Shown: positions 60,969-64,000 of the stretch, piece by piece
How positions within the stretch are numbered: the first letter of the stretch is position 1
How the letters are laid out: every line of letters starts with the position of its first letter
From: Advenella incenata
GTDB lineage: Bacteria > Pseudomonadota > Gammaproteobacteria > Burkholderiales > Burkholderiaceae_B
DNA length: 64,000 nt
Assembly: GCF_004217095.1 (NCBI RefSeq)
Contig: NZ_SHKO01000002.1
Coordinates: forward strand, 1,027,599 to 1,091,598
Direction of reading: 5' to 3'
Made by a program: the position numbers and the translations under genes
The notes under the pieces: generated by a model
Databases searched by the model: none
The model's input: the letters and a program-made list of their open reading frames with translations, nothing else
What the model was told of the DNA's origin: nothing

Positions 60969-61424
60969 TATAAACGAAATAATCCCTATTAAGCGTACCC
61001 GGCGGATTTACTCAGCGGCGTTCAAGACCGAGATGGCTAAAGCGAGCCAGCAAGTGATTCTCACCCAGCCGATGATGCATGTGGACGAGACACCCGTGAA
61101 GGTACTGCAACCGCGCAGCAAGAGGACGCATCGCGCTTATCTGTGGGCCTATGCCCCAGGCGCGTTCCAGAATCTGAAGGCCGTGGTCTATTATTTTACC
61201 GAAGGGCGCGCGGGGACTCATGCCCGGACCTTCTTGGGAGGCTGGCGCGGTCAACTCGTATATGTGATGATTACGGTGGTTATAAAGCTTGCTTCGAGCT
61301 AGGCATGGCCGAAGTCGGTTGTATGGCACACGCCCGGCGCAAATTCTTCGAACTGCACAAATCGGGTAAAAGCCATATCGCAGAACAGGCACTCAAGAGC
61401 ATCGGGCATCCATATTGTAGTTGA
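60958..61424 (+). mobile_element. Internally deleted, frameshifted IS66-family element
   Basis: The frame opens with an IS66 OrfA/TnpA-like start (IKRTRRIYSAAFKTEMAKAS) and jumps directly to the TnpC transposase core (HVDETPVKVLQP, THRAYLWAYAPGAFQNLKAV, YYFTEGRAGTHARTFLGGWRGQL). TnpB and most of TnpC are missing. Near 61265 the frame shifts to CDDYGGYKACFELGMAEVGC and MAHARRKFFELH. The element is therefore a deletion derivative. Confidence 0.75.
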
Positions 61425-61626
61425 CGTTGATGCAATCAACCAAACGGTTATAGAGCAGGCTATTGCGTGCTTTATTAAAATTGGAGAAATAGATTGGGAA
61501 TCGGAAAGCCCTGTTCCCCGCGATCATTTACCCATTATTTGTGAGTTTGAAGCGTTGGCGAAAGCGATTGCGTATTTTCCAGTATTAAATGGCAAACTGA
61601 ATCGAAGATATTATATAGAATGTTAA
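61401..61626 (+). pseudogene. C-terminal fragment of an unrecognised gene
   Basis: Behind the IS66 fragment an open frame of about 73 codons reads HIVVDVDAINQTVIEQAI, then FIKIGEIDWESESPVP, then FEALAKAIAYFPVL, and ends NRRYYIEC at 61626. It has no start codon or ribosome site, so its 5' end was probably lost to the IS insertion. I do not recognise the family. Confidence 0.4.
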
Positions 61627-61722
61627 AACTGTCGAATACTTGATCTACCTAAGATTTAGATATCTTCTATTTGTTCTATTACAAGGTTAATCACCACATT
61701 TAGTGTAGGAGAATTCAGTTAT

Positions 61723-62586
61723 ATGCTCAGAGAGTTGCTTAAGAAAAATTTGCGTAATCTAAATAGTCGAGAAGGCGTGAATACGACTTTTAGCTTCATC
61801 TTTATGGCTTTTTGTTCATTCCTTTTATTTGGGTCAAAATCGAACAATGAATTTCCTATATTTATTGCATCAACAGTTATGGTAGTTTGTACTTACCTAA
61901 CACACCGCGATCCAATAATAAAAATCTTTAAAAAAACACCGTTGACTTGGGTGATTAGCGTACTTATATTCTTTATCAGCGTGGTATTTGTCAAACATAA
62001 GATTAATCATGAACTTAAAATTGACGCTCAATATATTCAATATGCCTCTTCAGTCGGTGGGGCTTTCTATACAGTTATAGTTGCAATGGCAGTATCTGGA
62101 GTATTTTTTATTCTGTTTGGATTTTTGAAAGCATTATCAATAATTAATATATTTTTGGCATTGTGCATGACCGCTCTAATTTATTTCTTTTCAGATTTGT
62201 CTCAGTATCCATTTACTATGGAGAATGCCACTATCAATTTGATGATCGCGATTTTGATATGCATTTTCTTGGAAAAATTCAAGATAAATAAGCTCTTGGA
62301 TCGATATATAGAAGCTAATGAACCAATATTTAGCAATTTTTCCAGATATTCATATCTATCAAATGGGATAGAATTATTTTGGATGGCAATTTTTCTTGGA
62401 CAGAATTTTCCTGTTAGTACTAAGCAAATGCTGCTTTTCGATTCTTACTCATTTTCAGCATGCGGGCCTGAAGTTGATAATACCGTTTATATTAGAAAGA
62501 GCGAGCAAGAATGTGTGAAAATTCGTTTGGAGGATTTTTTTAATATCGTCAGCTATGACGTAATCCCCTTCGGAAATAAAACGTAA
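61723..62586 (+). CDS. Hypothetical integral membrane protein
   Basis: Protein of 287 residues, AT-rich codons, with about six to seven hydrophobic helices in the first 200 residues (FSFIFMAFCSFLLFG, FIASTVMVVCTYL, WVISVLIFFISVVFV, FYTVIVAMAVSGVFFILFGF, LMIAILICIFLEKF) and a polar C-terminal tail rich in Asp and Glu. AGGAG lies 11 bases before ATG 61723. I do not recognise the family. Composition and position next to IS debris suggest recent acquisition. Confidence 0.65.
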   Translation: MLRELLKKNLRNLNSREGVNTTFSFIFMAFCSFLLFGSKSNNEFPIFIASTVMVVCTYLTHRDPIIKIFKKTPLTWVISVLIFFISVVFVKHKINHELKIDAQYIQYASSVGGAFYTVIVAMAVSGVFFILFGFLKALSIINIFLALCMTALIYFFSDLSQYPFTMENATINLMIAILICIFLEKFKINKLLDRYIEANEPIFSNFSRYSYLSNGIELFWMAIFLGQNFPVSTKQMLLFDSYSFSACGPEVDNTVYIRKSEQECVKIRLEDFFNIVSYDVIPFGNKT

Positions 62587-62936
62587 GTTTAGTTAGCTAT
62601 TCTTAATTTTTTTACCTCCCAATCAGCGAGACCTCTCTTGATGATAAAAATTAAAGGCTCAAATGCTTTAGACTATGTTGATCGCAACGCTTGCTGTCGA
62701 CAATGAATAACACTTTGTGTGGTTCACCGCTGAACGCGATGCATATTTCGCAATAGTTGCCGGGTCTGGCTTGCGACTCGAACTGCGTAGTGCAAAATGT
62801 AGGCACCCATACTAGGGAGAAGCTGTCGCACAGCGTGCCCGTTTCAGGTGGTCATGTTTCAGCATATTGCAACCCGTTTATGAGGCTCCACAGTGCCAAG
62901 TAGACCTTGGCCGATTCAGTTATATCGATCTTAAGA
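62587..62936. other. Intergenic stretch, nothing recognised
   Basis: No supported gene or motif in these 350 bases. Confidence 0.4.
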
Positions 62937-63335
62937 CTAAGACGCAGTGCCGTTTTGTAATGCCCCAGCGACTTCACTCACATCGATTGCGGTAAATTGT
63001 GATGAAAGCATTTCTGCAGGGATTAAGTCGTAGCCGAGCGTGGTTCCATAACGTCCTTTAAAGAGGCAGATAGGTGCTCGGCGCAAGTACCAAAACCATC
63101 GGATCGGCCCATAGGCATTGCGTTGCTCAAGAATGTCGGCTTGAATGAACGGCACGAACGTCTCAAGGTATTCCACCGCGTCGGTGCTGTCCAGCATATG
63201 CTTCGGCGGACGACACTTTGTATACACTCGCGAAGCTGTTTCAAACGCGCTCTGGTTGGCAAGCGTGGACCACTTAGTCGTGGCACAAAACGATTGGAGC
63301 TTCTGTACGGCTGGATCGATCAGTAAAGGTAGCAT
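62937..63335 (-). CDS. Hypothetical protein
   Basis: Open frame of 132 codons. The product (for example ALQNGTAS at the end, RWFWYLRRAPICLFKGRYG in the middle and AVEYLETFVPFIQAD) looks like a real soluble protein rather than a shadow, but I do not recognise a family. No strong ribosome site precedes ATG 63335, so it may be a fragment. Confidence 0.4.
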   Translation of the reverse strand: MLPLLIDPAVQKLQSFCATTKWSTLANQSAFETASRVYTKCRPPKHMLDSTDAVEYLETFVPFIQADILEQRNAYGPIRWFWYLRRAPICLFKGRYGTTLGYDLIPAEMLSSQFTAIDVSEVAGALQNGTAS

Positions 63336-63854
63336 TTGTTTTTGTTCAAACAGTGATAATTCAATTTAACTATTTTTTTAGGTAGTGAAGAATCAATGCC
63401 AGGTGTTGTTGTGTTCGGCCCAGTCAATAAATAAGTATAAATACTCCAGTTCGTAAATGCCCTTCTCAAGTAGATCCGATTCTTTGCGAGAATTTTCCAT
63501 TCCGAGTTCATTCATCAAGAGCTAATTACATGCTAGTTCGTTAGATAGTGGTGTAGTCATGCTCATGAATTTTTCTTGATAATTGTATTTTTCCACTCTT
63601 TATGGATGGATTCGTAGAATCCTTGTACTGTATCAACACGTATTCCTATCACTATTCGTAACGGAATTGTGTAATTACCATTTTTCGATCCGATTTAGAG
63701 CACGTAATTAACAGCGCAGCATCATTGGTTCAAACTTTCACGATATAGCCATCTGATGTACTCAATATTTGACGAACAGGGTAGGGATTGAGTCGACGCG
63801 CCAGCGTAGTTAATTAGAGTGCCAAATACGTCAAAGCAAACAGCCGAAATACTG
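63336..63854. other. Intergenic AT-rich stretch, nothing recognised
   Basis: No supported gene between the hypothetical gene and the partial gene at the right edge. Confidence 0.4.
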
Positions 63855-64000
63855 TTAATTTTTCTTATTACTTGGTAACTTTAGTTTGATTTTATTTATT
63901 GTAACGTAAGCGTCCGGTAAACCCATCTTGAATATCAGCGACAGATCGTAGAGGATTGAATCTCCATCAGGTTCTTGGTGGAGTAATTCATCCCAGTAGG
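63855..64000 (-). CDS. C-terminal end of an unrecognised protein (cut by the window edge)
   Basis: On the minus strand the frame is open from the right edge for 47 residues plus the stop (YWDELLHQEPDGDSIL, YDLSLIFKMGLPDAYV, TINKIKLKLPSNKKN). It is too short to assign. Composition is like that of the gene at 61723. Confidence 0.45.
   Translation of the reverse strand, partial: YWDELLHQEPDGDSILYDLSLIFKMGLPDAYVTINKIKLKLPSNKKN

Overview
The window looks like a chromosomal catabolic island of a Gram-negative proteobacterium, most likely Burkholderiales (Alcaligenaceae-like). Pointers are Bug/TctC solute receptors at both ends of the catabolic part, outer-membrane proteins, a PanP-type decarboxylase, sigma-54 promoters and TonB-dependent iron uptake. 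This placement is inference. Base composition shifts visibly: about 11.8-14.4 kb and 25-34 kb look GC-richer than their surroundings, and 48.5-55 kb and 61.4-64 kb look AT-richer. IS remnants and broken genes lie at many joints, so the island appears assembled from several sources.

Layout. 0-8 kb: TctC receptor, outer-membrane channel, then a Rieske oxygenase operon (oxygenase, VOC protein, Rieske ferredoxin, adrenodoxin-type ferredoxin, ferredoxin reductase). 8-11.7 kb: PanP-like decarboxylase and a decayed tract with ohr and TetR relics. 11.8-24.5 kb: FAD monooxygenase plus epoxide hydrolase, P450 plus ferredoxin plus dehydrogenase plus HpcH aldolase, an MFS carrier, an aldehyde dehydrogenase and a PQQ quinohaemoprotein. 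25-30 kb: a branched-chain-type ABC importer on the minus strand. 30-34.8 kb: MaoC hydratase, thiolase-like aldolase, DUF35 protein, acyl-CoA ligase and a broken enoyl-CoA hydratase. 35-48.5 kb: the sigma-54 activator, a CoA-transferase, two KstD-like flavoproteins, an amidohydrolase, a true thiolase, a second ligase and a DinB-type protein. 48.5-55 kb: an iron-siderophore uptake locus with a SbnI/SerK-like protein. 55-60 kb: a GntR-controlled AtuA locus. 60-64 kb: IS wreckage and unrecognised AT-rich genes.

The strongest discovery is regulatory. Nine -24/-12 promoters (TGGCA(C/T), six bases, then TTGCT, written as 16-mers) precede nearly all catabolic operons, including both arms of a divergent pair. 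Upstream of eight of them lie seven pairs of 17-bp sites of the form TGT-N11-(A/G)CA, one pair being shared by the divergent promoters. In six pairs the two sites are 31 or 32 bp apart; in one they are 23 bp apart. The only enhancer-binding protein in the window (35158-36783) keeps GAFTGA, Walker A and B and a Fis-type HTH, and starts next to one of the pairs. I infer a single regulator controlling an island-wide regulon.

Inferred physiology: uptake of a hydrophobic, probably terpenoid or steroid-like compound, oxygenation by Rieske, P450 and FAD enzymes, oxidation of alcohol and aldehyde to acid, CoA activation, KstD-like desaturation, then hydration and retro-aldol or thiolytic cleavage. 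The actual substrate cannot be read from the sequence.
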